DNA of 47,657 nt from a virus, in IMG/VR virus record IMGVR_UViG_3300021182_000017, positions 1-47,657 of that record, one strand, 5' to 3'. The notes under the pieces are model-generated. The model had not been told where the DNA came from and did no database searches. It saw only the letters and a program-made list of their open reading frames with translations. The first letter of the stretch is position 1, and the number at the start of each line of letters is the position of its first letter. Shown in pieces: positions 40,838 through 47,569 of this stretch. The translations under genes were made by a program, and so were the position numbers.

Positions 40838-41546
40838 ATCGTTCTCCTGTGGCTTTAGCCTGTTTGGCTAGATGAGCAACCACGCCCAAGGCGTAGACTT
40901 TATCGCGGTAGTTTACAAAGCCGGGAGTCAACTCATTCGGCGGAGTGTGTGGGCCTTCATCTTGCATAGTGGCGTCAGTGAATCTAAAGCCTATGTACGA
41001 CGCGCCACAATTTCCGGCGTATTTAACGTTAAGATCACACAACACGCCGGGTAAACGTTCTATATCTTCTAGTTTATTTGTAGTTGCAAGTGGTGCACTG
41101 GCCCAAGGATGGTCACGGCCAACGCGCACTACTGCGCTGTATACACTCTCGTATTTTACTCGACAATGCAATCGGCCTCGTATTAGCTGGTAAGTTCTAT
41201 ACGTTTGGTCTTGATTCCATGGATACGGTGACTGTGAAATGCGCCGCACTAGTAGTATGCCTGGAGTCGACGCATTAAATTTATACTCATGAACTTTACG
41301 GGGGCCACCATTTATATCGTTATCGTTTAAAGCCCATAAAGTTAGCATCTGGCCTCGTACACATATCTTACCATTGTACTCGTTAGATGTGCCACCTCGG
41401 CTGTTGATGATAGTTACTTGATCCCCCTCGCTAGTCTCCCACACGTCGCCCACCACAGGGGTAGGAAGTATATCGGATGAACTGCGGCGTAGCGCGTCTA
41501 ACCTATCAAATTCAGTCATAGCTGAAGTAATCGAAGTAGTTGGCAT
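40776..41546 (-). CDS. Hypothetical protein downstream of the amidotransferase, 256 aa
   Basis: Not recognised. The 256-residue protein is beta-rich with repeated small-barrel-like strands (GDVWETSEGDQVTIINSRGGTSNEYNGKICVRGQMLTLWALN; GILLVRRISQSPYPW). A C-terminal region follows with GFVNYRDKVYALGVVAHLAKQAKATGERYA. AGGAGTGAG sets the start. It follows the amidotransferase by three bases and so could be the third gene of that cassette, for example a target-binding or acceptor protein. No catalytic motif is seen. Confidence 0.65.
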   Translation of the reverse strand: MPTTSITSAMTEFDRLDALRRSSSDILPTPVVGDVWETSEGDQVTIINSRGGTSNEYNGKICVRGQMLTLWALNDNDINGGPRKVHEYKFNASTPGILLVRRISQSPYPWNQDQTYRTYQLIRGRLHCRVKYESVYSAVVRVGRDHPWASAPLATTNKLEDIERLPGVLCDLNVKYAGNCGASYIGFRFTDATMQDEGPHTPPNELTPGFVNYRDKVYALGVVAHLAKQAKATGERYARPSTVPGASVSEAVEVSA

Positions 41547-41549
41547 ATC

Positions 41550-42596
41550 TCACTCCTGTTGTGTGTTCAAGGCGGCGTTGACTACCGCAGTGTCAGAAGA
41601 TTCAAGATCCTCGAAACGCACTACTTTAGTATCGTCGAAGTCAATGGTTTCAGTCGGTGGGTCGAACTTCAGCGGGATAGGTGAGGTACTAAACTTAATG
41701 GACGGGTCAGGTATCCCAAAGTACGCCCACGCTTCCGGGGGATTGATGTCAGCTTCACCGGGCTTAGGCGTCATCTTCTTCAACACTTTCCATTCAACAA
41801 AACCTTCAGTGATAAACCCGCCGCTAACTTCATCGTAGTGGTACAACATAACGCCACGATTATTGCGCACTGGACGAATCCAACGTCCTGAGTTCTTATG
41901 CCACATGATATTAGTGAACATAGTTCCAGTAGGTGCGCAATACTTAGAGCCATCATCTACTTGACGGTACGACTTGGTGTAGTAGTCATCTTCGTAGTCG
42001 TACTTTACATACTCATTGTCGCCATCCATTGGGGCGTACTTTATAGGTTTGTATACACGAAACGTATAGTTAGAGTACCATATACCTTCTTCCCATACAC
42101 CGGCGGTGCCGTTTAATATCTTAACCACACCGTCAGCACGCATGCAACATAACTTATTGCCCGCTCCTATCCTAGTCTCTATTAGACTTAATATCGTCTC
42201 GTTATCTTCCCAACCACTAGGCAAGGCAGATAGCACATCTTCGACGAAGTACGAAGTATCAGACCTAGGATCAGACTCAATGGATCGTGTGCCTTGTATC
42301 ATTCCATTATGCATGACAGCGACAGTGCGGTCAGTAGTAAGGAATGGATGAGTCATAGATGGGGATAGTTCACCATGCGACTTGATGCGGAAGTGAATGG
42401 CGATAGGAACATCGTCAGGCGTGGACTCCCACACCTTTAAGAACGACTCTAGCGTCATATACCCTTTGCCGGTGAACAATGAGCCATCTTTGGCATACAT
42501 TATTCCAGCACCATCGGGGTTAATCTTCCAGCACTGCGACAACGTAGCGACGGATGGTCGGGCCACACCTTGTGGTACGTATACGATGATGCACAT
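41550..42596 (-). CDS. Class II (Ntn-type) glutamine amidotransferase
   Basis: The 348-residue enzyme starts MCIIVYVPQG, so removal of Met1 exposes the nucleophile Cys2, as in Ntn glutaminases. Supporting family features are NPDGAGIMY (26-34), IHFRIKSHGELSPSMTHPF (68-86, matching R...G...N.HP), VMHNGMI (94-100) and SDTSYF (112-117). It would release ammonia from glutamine for amide formation. It shares one base with the amidoligase stop and start (TAATG), with GAGGAG ahead of it. The C-terminal 220 residues, Tyr/Asp-rich in the middle, are an unknown extension. Confidence 0.85.
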   Translation of the reverse strand: MCIIVYVPQGVARPSVATLSQCWKINPDGAGIMYAKDGSLFTGKGYMTLESFLKVWESTPDDVPIAIHFRIKSHGELSPSMTHPFLTTDRTVAVMHNGMIQGTRSIESDPRSDTSYFVEDVLSALPSGWEDNETILSLIETRIGAGNKLCCMRADGVVKILNGTAGVWEEGIWYSNYTFRVYKPIKYAPMDGDNEYVKYDYEDDYYTKSYRQVDDGSKYCAPTGTMFTNIMWHKNSGRWIRPVRNNRGVMLYHYDEVSGGFITEGFVEWKVLKKMTPKPGEADINPPEAWAYFGIPDPSIKFSTSPIPLKFDPPTETIDFDDTKVVRFEDLESSDTAVVNAALNTQQE

Positions 42597-44374
42597 TAGA
42601 ATGTCTCCTCGGTAGCGGTTACTACATCATCCTCAGACTCAGTGAGATATCCCATAGTATTAGCACGTAGTAGCATATTGAACACGTACGTACCTACAAA
42701 TACTCGGCATCCGGCTGGATGTACGCGGCAGCGCAAGAACGCCAGCATTACCTGACAATCATTAGTGATAGGCGGTATGTGTTGGTCTCCGCCAATAAAC
42801 ACCCAAGTAGGAATTAGGCCGGGGTCAAGGTCATATCGTGTTCCTTGCACGTGATCGAGAACACTACTATCGATATGAGATGCTAGCCGCCGTTCTTCGG
42901 AGGCATTATTATACGATGCGCCAGATAGTGCCATTACCCCATTCTTTTGCGCTAACCTCGCTGTTTCTACATGTTCGGGAGCGTAGCAATATATAGTGCC
43001 ACGATGTGTGAATGCTCCTGGTAGTTGGGCAATCAAGTCTTTGTCTGGAGTCTTACATGACTTGTTGGCATTAAATGCGGCATCCATGCGTTGCAACTCG
43101 GGATAGTCTAGTGTAGCGAGGAACTTACGGTACTCAGTGCATTTAGGCACAAAGTTAGGAGATTTAGCCCAATCGTGCAACGAGCGTATGAATTGGGTAG
43201 CAGCAATGAAATGCGTCACGGTGTTGTCGCCGGCAAACCCTCGACATTCTACCGTATTCTTAGTCCAATTTAAGAAGCGATATCTATCACTTGTGCAACG
43301 CTCTTTGTCTTGTTCTAGCGCTTGCAAGACAGTAGGATCTGAATCTGTCTTTGACCATTGATTAAACCTGTCCGTAGTTCGCTTAGTAATATGCAGCAAG
43401 TAACGAGACATTAGACCTTTCGTGGTTATCATCTTCTCCATATTCATTGCTTGTTGTGGAGTTATAACATTACGGCTCATATGAACATGCAATCCGGCAT
43501 TGAGTGACGTAGCACTTGTGTCAATAAACTCATTAGCGTCATCATAGAACTTCTCGAATATACCACGATTTGACTTGATATATCCATTAGACAGCGGCAT
43601 AGTGACAAACTCGAGGCCATTCTGCAATGATCCATCAGTTTCAGCGTGCATCAACCCTTCTGGCAATGGCTCTAACAGCTTGCGTACAATAGGTTGAAAC
43701 TGATCGTAGTTGTAGTTACGTACTATTTCAAACTCAATCTCCGCGCCAGTATACCGTCCATCGTCTGGCTCGTCGCGAGCGATAAAGAACTTTGGGGTTG
43801 GTTTGAGTTTGCTGCGGTTAATGCGGAACCTAGCGCATGATGGGCATATACGATTGCCGTTAGATTGGGCAACCATGGGACGGCCACAACTAGAACACGT
43901 GGTATGCCACGACTCAATGCAGTTAGGGCATAATGGTTGGGCATGGCCAATTATACGCGGCGCGGCTAGTATGACGTTACCGTTATCGTCTAACAAGTCG
44001 GTAGGCATATGCATAACATCATTATGATGCCTACTACCACACCTACCGCATACAGTTGTAATAGCCTCGGCTTCTGCATTGGTGTATGCGCGAGTAACGC
44101 CGTCAGGACCGGTTAGATATACTGGATGCAGTATTAGTGTGTCAATATCAGCCCGATATTCAGTCGCACATGACATAGCAGTGTATGCATGGTAGTCGCA
44201 CACATACTGCGTGCCTAATTCTTCGCAGAATGTGTTAATAACACGAAGGCGAGGCGAGGATAAGTGATGGTCATCGCCACACAATGCGCAACGCCAGTTA
44301 GGCGGCGCGTTCTGTGGGCGTGGTATAGTGGTCGTTGGCATAACAGCCTCCAACGTAGAAATATCGTCGGGCAT
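42596..44374 (-). CDS. Amidoligase-family enzyme with N-terminal zinc knuckles
   Basis: The 592 residues begin with zinc-knuckle-like cysteines (CALC 29-32, CGRC 109-112, CPNC 149-152, CSSC 160-163, CPSC 177-180). A glutamine-synthetase-fold amidoligase core follows: GAEIEFE (210-216), AETDGSLQNGLEFVTMP (244-260), SLNAGLHVHMS (290-300), YRFLNWTKNTVECRGF (365-380). These are the acidic metal-binding strand, DGS turn and HVH/ECR signatures of that family, which joins carboxyl and amino groups with ATP. Residues about 430-592 are an extra domain. The start has AGGAGG, embedded in a hairpin. Coupling to the amidotransferase suggests ammonia-fed or linked chemistry. Confidence 0.85.
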   Translation of the reverse strand: MPDDISTLEAVMPTTTIPRPQNAPPNWRCALCGDDHHLSSPRLRVINTFCEELGTQYVCDYHAYTAMSCATEYRADIDTLILHPVYLTGPDGVTRAYTNAEAEAITTVCGRCGSRHHNDVMHMPTDLLDDNGNVILAAPRIIGHAQPLCPNCIESWHTTCSSCGRPMVAQSNGNRICPSCARFRINRSKLKPTPKFFIARDEPDDGRYTGAEIEFEIVRNYNYDQFQPIVRKLLEPLPEGLMHAETDGSLQNGLEFVTMPLSNGYIKSNRGIFEKFYDDANEFIDTSATSLNAGLHVHMSRNVITPQQAMNMEKMITTKGLMSRYLLHITKRTTDRFNQWSKTDSDPTVLQALEQDKERCTSDRYRFLNWTKNTVECRGFAGDNTVTHFIAATQFIRSLHDWAKSPNFVPKCTEYRKFLATLDYPELQRMDAAFNANKSCKTPDKDLIAQLPGAFTHRGTIYCYAPEHVETARLAQKNGVMALSGASYNNASEERRLASHIDSSVLDHVQGTRYDLDPGLIPTWVFIGGDQHIPPITNDCQVMLAFLRCRVHPAGCRVFVGTYVFNMLLRANTMGYLTESEDDVVTATEETF

Positions 44375-44415
44375 GATACCTCCTGACGAGTACTAGACTT
44401 AAGAAATGCCCGACG
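44365..44415 (-). promoter_or_regulatory. Perfect 10-bp stem enclosing the amidoligase start codon
   Basis: In the transcript, CGTCGGGCAT (44415-44406) pairs with ATGCCCGACG (44374-44365). The second strand begins with the AUG itself. The 31-base loop carries the AGGAGG. The stem begins only 11 bases past the tRNA 3' end, so it would sit at the new 5' end after tRNA processing. Confidence 0.75.
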
Positions 44416-44426
44416 GCGTCGAGCTA

Positions 44427-44503
44427 TGGTGACCGCCCAAGGAGTCGAACCTTGAACCTGTACGGTAGAATCGTACTGCTCTATCCAGTTGAGCTAGGCG
44501 GAC
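44427..44503 (-). tRNA. tRNA-Arg (anticodon UCU)
   Basis: The 77-base cloverleaf is complete. The acceptor GTCCGCC pairs with GGCGGTC except for a T-T mismatch at the second pair. The D arm is GCTC/GAGC, the anticodon stem GTACG/CGTAC with loop ATTCTAC (anticodon TCT), and the T arm CAAGG-TTCGACT-CCTTG. A discriminator A and encoded CCA complete it. It would read AGA and AGG codons. It lies inside the leftward transcript, between the 28-aa frame and the amidoligase. Confidence 0.95.
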
Positions 44504-44580
44504 AAAGGCCCCGTAACGTGGGGCAAGGCGGGCGGATACGGCGCATCCAGCAACCTCGGAAGTTGATCAGTATTAGCCAT
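44494..44580 (-). CDS. Possible 28-aa peptide ending in the tRNA gene
   Basis: A strong AAGGAG, seven bases before ATG, opens a 28-codon frame: MANTDQLPRLLDAPYPPALP then HVTGPLSA. The frame runs through the 17-bp hairpin and stops with a TAG inside the tRNA acceptor/D-arm boundary. The good ribosome binding site argues for translation. The overlap with a tRNA argues that it is a truncated remnant or a leader peptide. The same hairpin is read in the same frame (LPHVTG) upstream of 32133. Confidence 0.35.
   Translation of the reverse strand: MANTDQLPRLLDAPYPPALPHVTGPLSA
44508..44524 (-). terminator. GC-rich hairpin before the tRNA (17-bp repeat copy 2)
   Basis: GCCCC/GGGGC stem, identical over 17 bases to the terminator at 32151-32167. 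Here only CTTTG follows, then the tRNA begins four bases later. It may be a partial terminator or a processing signal. Confidence 0.5.
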
Positions 44581-44619
44581 ATACTAACTCCTTCCAAACG
44601 TCGTATCCTTTCGGCTATA

Positions 44620-44868
44620 TTAGCCGACGTAGCTTTCCAACGCGTCGTCGATGGCGTCAACGCCACCACTCTTCGCGATTTCCAGCCACTCTTCTACCTT
44701 AATGGCCCCAACGGCGCTATCGTTCGCACGAATAGCTTTGACTACAGATTCGTAGCCTTTATTGCCGGTGAACAAACTACCATCTTCTCGCTTGTAGATA
44801 GCGAGAAACTGGTCAGATGCGATGCTCTGACTGACTTTGTTCTGGGCGATGATTACGAGACGGGCCAT
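44620..44868 (-). CDS. Small protein sharing a DGSLFTG motif with the amidotransferase, 82 aa
   Basis: The ATG at 44868 follows AGGAG; an upstream in-frame start lacks one. The 82 residues include FLAIYKREDGSLFTGNKGYES (21-41), which lines up with MYAKDGSLFTGKGYMTLES in the amidotransferase N-terminal domain. An acidic helical C-terminus follows. It has no Cys2 nucleophile and is too short for an enzyme, so it may be a partial paralog or a regulator of that domain. It lies upstream of the tRNA-amidoligase-amidotransferase stretch. Confidence 0.65.
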   Translation of the reverse strand: MARLVIIAQNKVSQSIASDQFLAIYKREDGSLFTGNKGYESVVKAIRANDSAVGAIKVEEWLEIAKSGGVDAIDDALESYVG

Positions 44869-44880
44869 ATAGGCTCCTGG

Positions 44881-44975
44881 ACGTAGCAATGAGCTACGTT
44901 ACAGTGGTTGTATTACCACAGGCCTGCGATACATTGTAAGGCAAGGCTAACGCCACATAGTGTTAATATGTGGTG
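44881..44975. promoter_or_regulatory. Three hairpins in an intergenic leader
   Basis: ACGTAGC/GCTACGT (44881-44899, five-base loop) abuts the ribosome binding site of the 82-aa gene. GTGGT/ACCAC spans 44904-44919. CGCCACATA pairs with TATGTGGTG (44951-44975, one G-T) around a seven-base loop. No gene fits here. The gap is probably a structured leader or processing region. Confidence 0.5.
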
Positions 44976-45010
44976 TACGACTGTCCTACTGTATTATCAC
45001 TACTTAGGTA

Positions 45011-45259
45011 TCATTGCACCTCCGCAAATGCTGCGCCGTTAAGTTTTATTGCTTCAGCAATTTGGTGGGCGCATGCATCGGCCATGACGTATGTAATGTC
45101 ACTACATGGCTTAGTGCGGTACAATACTGCATCACTCTTGTCTGTGACCCATGCCTCCCACCATATTTCAACCTTGTCTGTCTGTATATTGTGTATGGTG
45201 TTGCGCGTCACTACTATACGTAGTGTGTCGGCAAGTTGGGAGATTTGTGATATGGCCAT
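45011..45259 (-). CDS. Hypothetical protein, 82 aa
   Basis: Not recognised. TAGGGGCATACC precedes the ATG. The 82 residues form an alternating beta/helix pattern (ADTLRIVVTRNTIHNIQTDKVEIWWEAWVTDKSDAVLYRTKPCSDITYVMADACAHQIAEAIKL), like a small alpha/beta domain. It is in the leftward operon between the 377-aa and 82-aa genes. No catalytic or DNA-binding motif is evident. Confidence 0.65.
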   Translation of the reverse strand: MAISQISQLADTLRIVVTRNTIHNIQTDKVEIWWEAWVTDKSDAVLYRTKPCSDITYVMADACAHQIAEAIKLNGAAFAEVQ

Positions 45260-45298
45260 GGTATGCCCCTAATAGGTTAAACTGTATGATACTGCGCG

Positions 45299-46432
45299 TC
45301 ACGCCATCCACAACACTCGACCTTCCGGACTACGTGCGGCAGCGATGAACGCAACTATTGCGGCTTTGAAGTGTGCGAATTTCTCTGGTGAAACAGCGCG
45401 GCATGTGTGTTGTCGTATGTTTTGCAGGTCATTTCCAGAATGCAATGCGCCGTCAGCACCGAAGAATACGCCGTAAGATGCATCATTGAAGTGCAATATA
45501 GGAGTATCAGTTGGATAGTTGTTGTCGTTAGTACATCGCGTAATCTCGTACATGCCCCAATCTGGGAGATACGGCGCTTCATCGGTATCGCAGTCTATGT
45601 AACGGCCATCGCGTATATTTAGATACGACATGAAGTTGAAGCCAGTTATTTCAGCTAACACATCTACTAATTCAACATTAAATTGGTGGCAGCGTAGTTT
45701 ACTCACAATGCGCTGTATACGTGCAGGTAAGGCGGAAAGCGGGGGCATACCGGGAGGTGTGTCCATACTATTACTAGCAGTGCCAGCGATAAGACTATTA
45801 GACTCAGCATACGCCCTATCCAGTACTTCCGTTGATAACGTAAGCAATTCGCGTCTACGGCTTAGCGGATAGCTACGGTACAGGTGATTACCTATACTAG
45901 GAACGTGATGGCGCGTGAAATCGTGTCGTACCGATTCAAAATACTCGTTTGTATTAGGCTCGGCGCCTGCGCGAATTGAGGGATGTGTGATGCCAAGGAA
46001 ACAGGGTGGAGTGGTGAACGGCATGGTGTCTTGACTTTCAGATGGTTGTTGGTTGGGGGGTTCTACTGATACTGTTGTGGCTCTGGGTCTGCGTACATAG
46101 TCTATGTGTATATTACTAGCATGTTCGCGGTGGAAGTCCTCTAGCGACATAATACCCACGTTATTATTAAGCGTCACTGAATTTACCGGGCGATACTCGT
46201 ATAACTCGCACATTTGTTGTCTACGGAGTGCCTCGGCGTCGCACAGCATCCTATCTATTGCGTCGCTAGCGCCAGGTGGTGGACTGGTGGGCTCTTCATA
46301 GTGCTCTTGGTTACGCCTATATTGCTCTTGCCTATTACGTACTGCCTCTTGTATTTGGCAGTTATACTCAGCAAATGACATGGTGCTAGCGGAGTAGCGC
46401 GGATGCATTGGATCGTTTGGATGTCGTGGCAT
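45299..46432 (-). CDS. Hypothetical protein, 377 aa
   Basis: The ATG at 46432 (AGGA ahead) is preferred over a GTG start 18 codons upstream. The 377 residues have a charged Gln/Arg/Glu-rich helix early (QEAVRNRQEQYRRNQEHYEEP), a Pro-rich linker, then a C-terminal domain. That domain includes YLPDWGMYEITRCTNDNNYPTDTPILHFNDASYGVFFGADGALHSGNDLQNIRQH. FFGADGALHSGND resembles the DGSLFTG loop of the amidotransferase and the 82-aa protein. It is otherwise not recognised; it may be an early-region protein with a shared beta-hairpin module. Confidence 0.65.
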   Translation of the reverse strand: MPRHPNDPMHPRYSASTMSFAEYNCQIQEAVRNRQEQYRRNQEHYEEPTSPPPGASDAIDRMLCDAEALRRQQMCELYEYRPVNSVTLNNNVGIMSLEDFHREHASNIHIDYVRRPRATTVSVEPPNQQPSESQDTMPFTTPPCFLGITHPSIRAGAEPNTNEYFESVRHDFTRHHVPSIGNHLYRSYPLSRRRELLTLSTEVLDRAYAESNSLIAGTASNSMDTPPGMPPLSALPARIQRIVSKLRCHQFNVELVDVLAEITGFNFMSYLNIRDGRYIDCDTDEAPYLPDWGMYEITRCTNDNNYPTDTPILHFNDASYGVFFGADGALHSGNDLQNIRQHTCRAVSPEKFAHFKAAIVAFIAAARSPEGRVLWMA

Positions 46433-46534
46433 GTCAGGATCCTGTATGTTTAATACTGTATTACGGGCTGCATTACGCCGCAGCACGTCTGCCGCGAGCG
46501 TTTCGGCCTACATGGCCTCGTCAGATGCAGAATG

Positions 46535-47104
46535 TTATGACTCTAGTACATCATCTGCGCATGCCGCAATCCGCCTTAACTTATCTTTATACTTGTGGCA
46601 CTCTTTGCGTAACGCTACTAACTCTTCAGATTCGCCGACAGGGCGGAATGTGCTTAGTCTAGCATTAAGCGCGCGTACTTGTTCGGTCAAGTCTTTGTTC
46701 TTCTCACGCAATGCAGCGTGCGCCATATTCATCGCGTGTAAGCCCCGATCCTTCCTATCTACCGCGTCTTTAAGGTCTCTTATTTCCTCGTGCAACGCCC
46801 CTATTTTACTGGTCAAGTTGGCTATTTTGCGCTCCGCCGCAAATGCGTCTGGGAATGCTGCGTTCCTATCTTGCAGGGAAGTAGCCAGTGTGTCGCGCTC
46901 TTTTGACACTTCTGCCACCTTGGCATTTAACTGTTTAACCTCATACTTTAACAATAGTATGACAGTCTCTAGATGCAGCAACTTAAATGGATCTATTAGC
47001 TCGGTATATTTTGGAGCGCTAGGCGGGTCTGGTGCGCAATGCTTGCACATGTGACAGTCTGTCGTTAGGCTTGGGCATACGGCTAGATTGCAGCGGTTTG
47101 GCAT
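46535..47104 (-). CDS. Coiled-coil protein with N-terminal cysteine cluster, 189 aa
   Basis: The 189 residues begin MPNRCNLAVCPSLTTDCHMCKHCAPDPP, with five or six cysteines in CxxC-like spacing that could bind zinc. A long coiled coil follows (about 45-165: LLLKYEVKQLNAKVAEVSKERDTLATS; RKIANLTSKIGALHEEIRDLKDAVDRKD; REKNKDLTEQVRALNARL). AAAGG supports the start. Such a zinc-plus-coil design suits an oligomeric scaffold or regulator. The position near the circle junction places it early in the leftward transcript. Confidence 0.7.
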   Translation of the reverse strand: MPNRCNLAVCPSLTTDCHMCKHCAPDPPSAPKYTELIDPFKLLHLETVILLLKYEVKQLNAKVAEVSKERDTLATSLQDRNAAFPDAFAAERKIANLTSKIGALHEEIRDLKDAVDRKDRGLHAMNMAHAALREKNKDLTEQVRALNARLSTFRPVGESEELVALRKECHKYKDKLRRIAACADDVLES

Positions 47105-47115
47105 AGGATGCCTTT

Positions 47116-47262
47116 CTACGCCACAAAGGCGTCGTCAGGGAGGATAGAGTCTATGGCATGGTCAAATGATGTAGGATCGACCAGAAATAGGTCTGCTACG
47201 TCATGTGGCTCATAGTCTGACTCGAAAGGAGTGACGGGTATGGGCATGATAAGGTGTGACAT
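47116..47262 (-). CDS. Short acidic protein next to the right-end array, 48 aa
   Basis: An ATG at 47262, six bases after AGGAG, gives 48 residues, MSHLIMPIPVTPFESDYEPHD then an acidic C-terminal part (SFDHAIDSILPDDAFVA). A longer frame through the hexamer array is an artefact of low complexity. The gene begins 23 bases before the right-end array leader, so the leftward operon reaches the repeat. It is not recognised. Confidence 0.65.
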   Translation of the reverse strand: MSHLIMPIPVTPFESDYEPHDVADLFLVDPTSFDHAIDSILPDDAFVA

Positions 47263-47284
47263 ACGATGCTCCTGTGTGGTGATA

Positions 47285-47380
47285 GGTACTACGCGCCGGA
47301 TAGCGAGCACGAGCACGAGCACGAGCGCGAGCCCGGGTACGAGCGCGAGTACGAGTACGAATACGCGTACGCGCGCGAGC
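47285..47380. repeat. Right-end hexamer array related to the left end
   Basis: The leader starting GGTACTACGCGCCGG is 24 bases identical to 137-160. It is followed by GAG-YNC hexamers (CAC, CAC, CAC, CGC, CCC, ...) up to about 47372. Joined to base 1, it would rebuild a complete array-plus-62-bp unit, which supports circular closure. Confidence 0.8.
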
Positions 47381-47569
47381 CCGCGGCCGCCATGCGCCCG
47401 AACTCGTCCCCGCCCTTGGCGACCGCGACGTCGGTCGTCGTCGTGCGGCGCGCCCACGGGTTGAGTGCGTAATCGTACGGTCGATCTAAACTTACGAACT
47501 CCGCAGCGTCCTGGTATATACTGCTTGAAACCTGGGATGCCCGAATGAATCTTAGAATAGGTGGCGCCG
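47381..47569. other. GC-rich non-phage segment
   Basis: From about 47381 base composition jumps to about three-quarters G+C (47381-47462) and then falls. A minus-strand frame (ALNPWARRTTTTDVAVAKGGDEFGRMAA) is open here, but runs into the hexamer array and has no clear start. It may be the end of a bacterial gene divergent from the ABC gene. No phage feature is seen. Confidence 0.5.
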
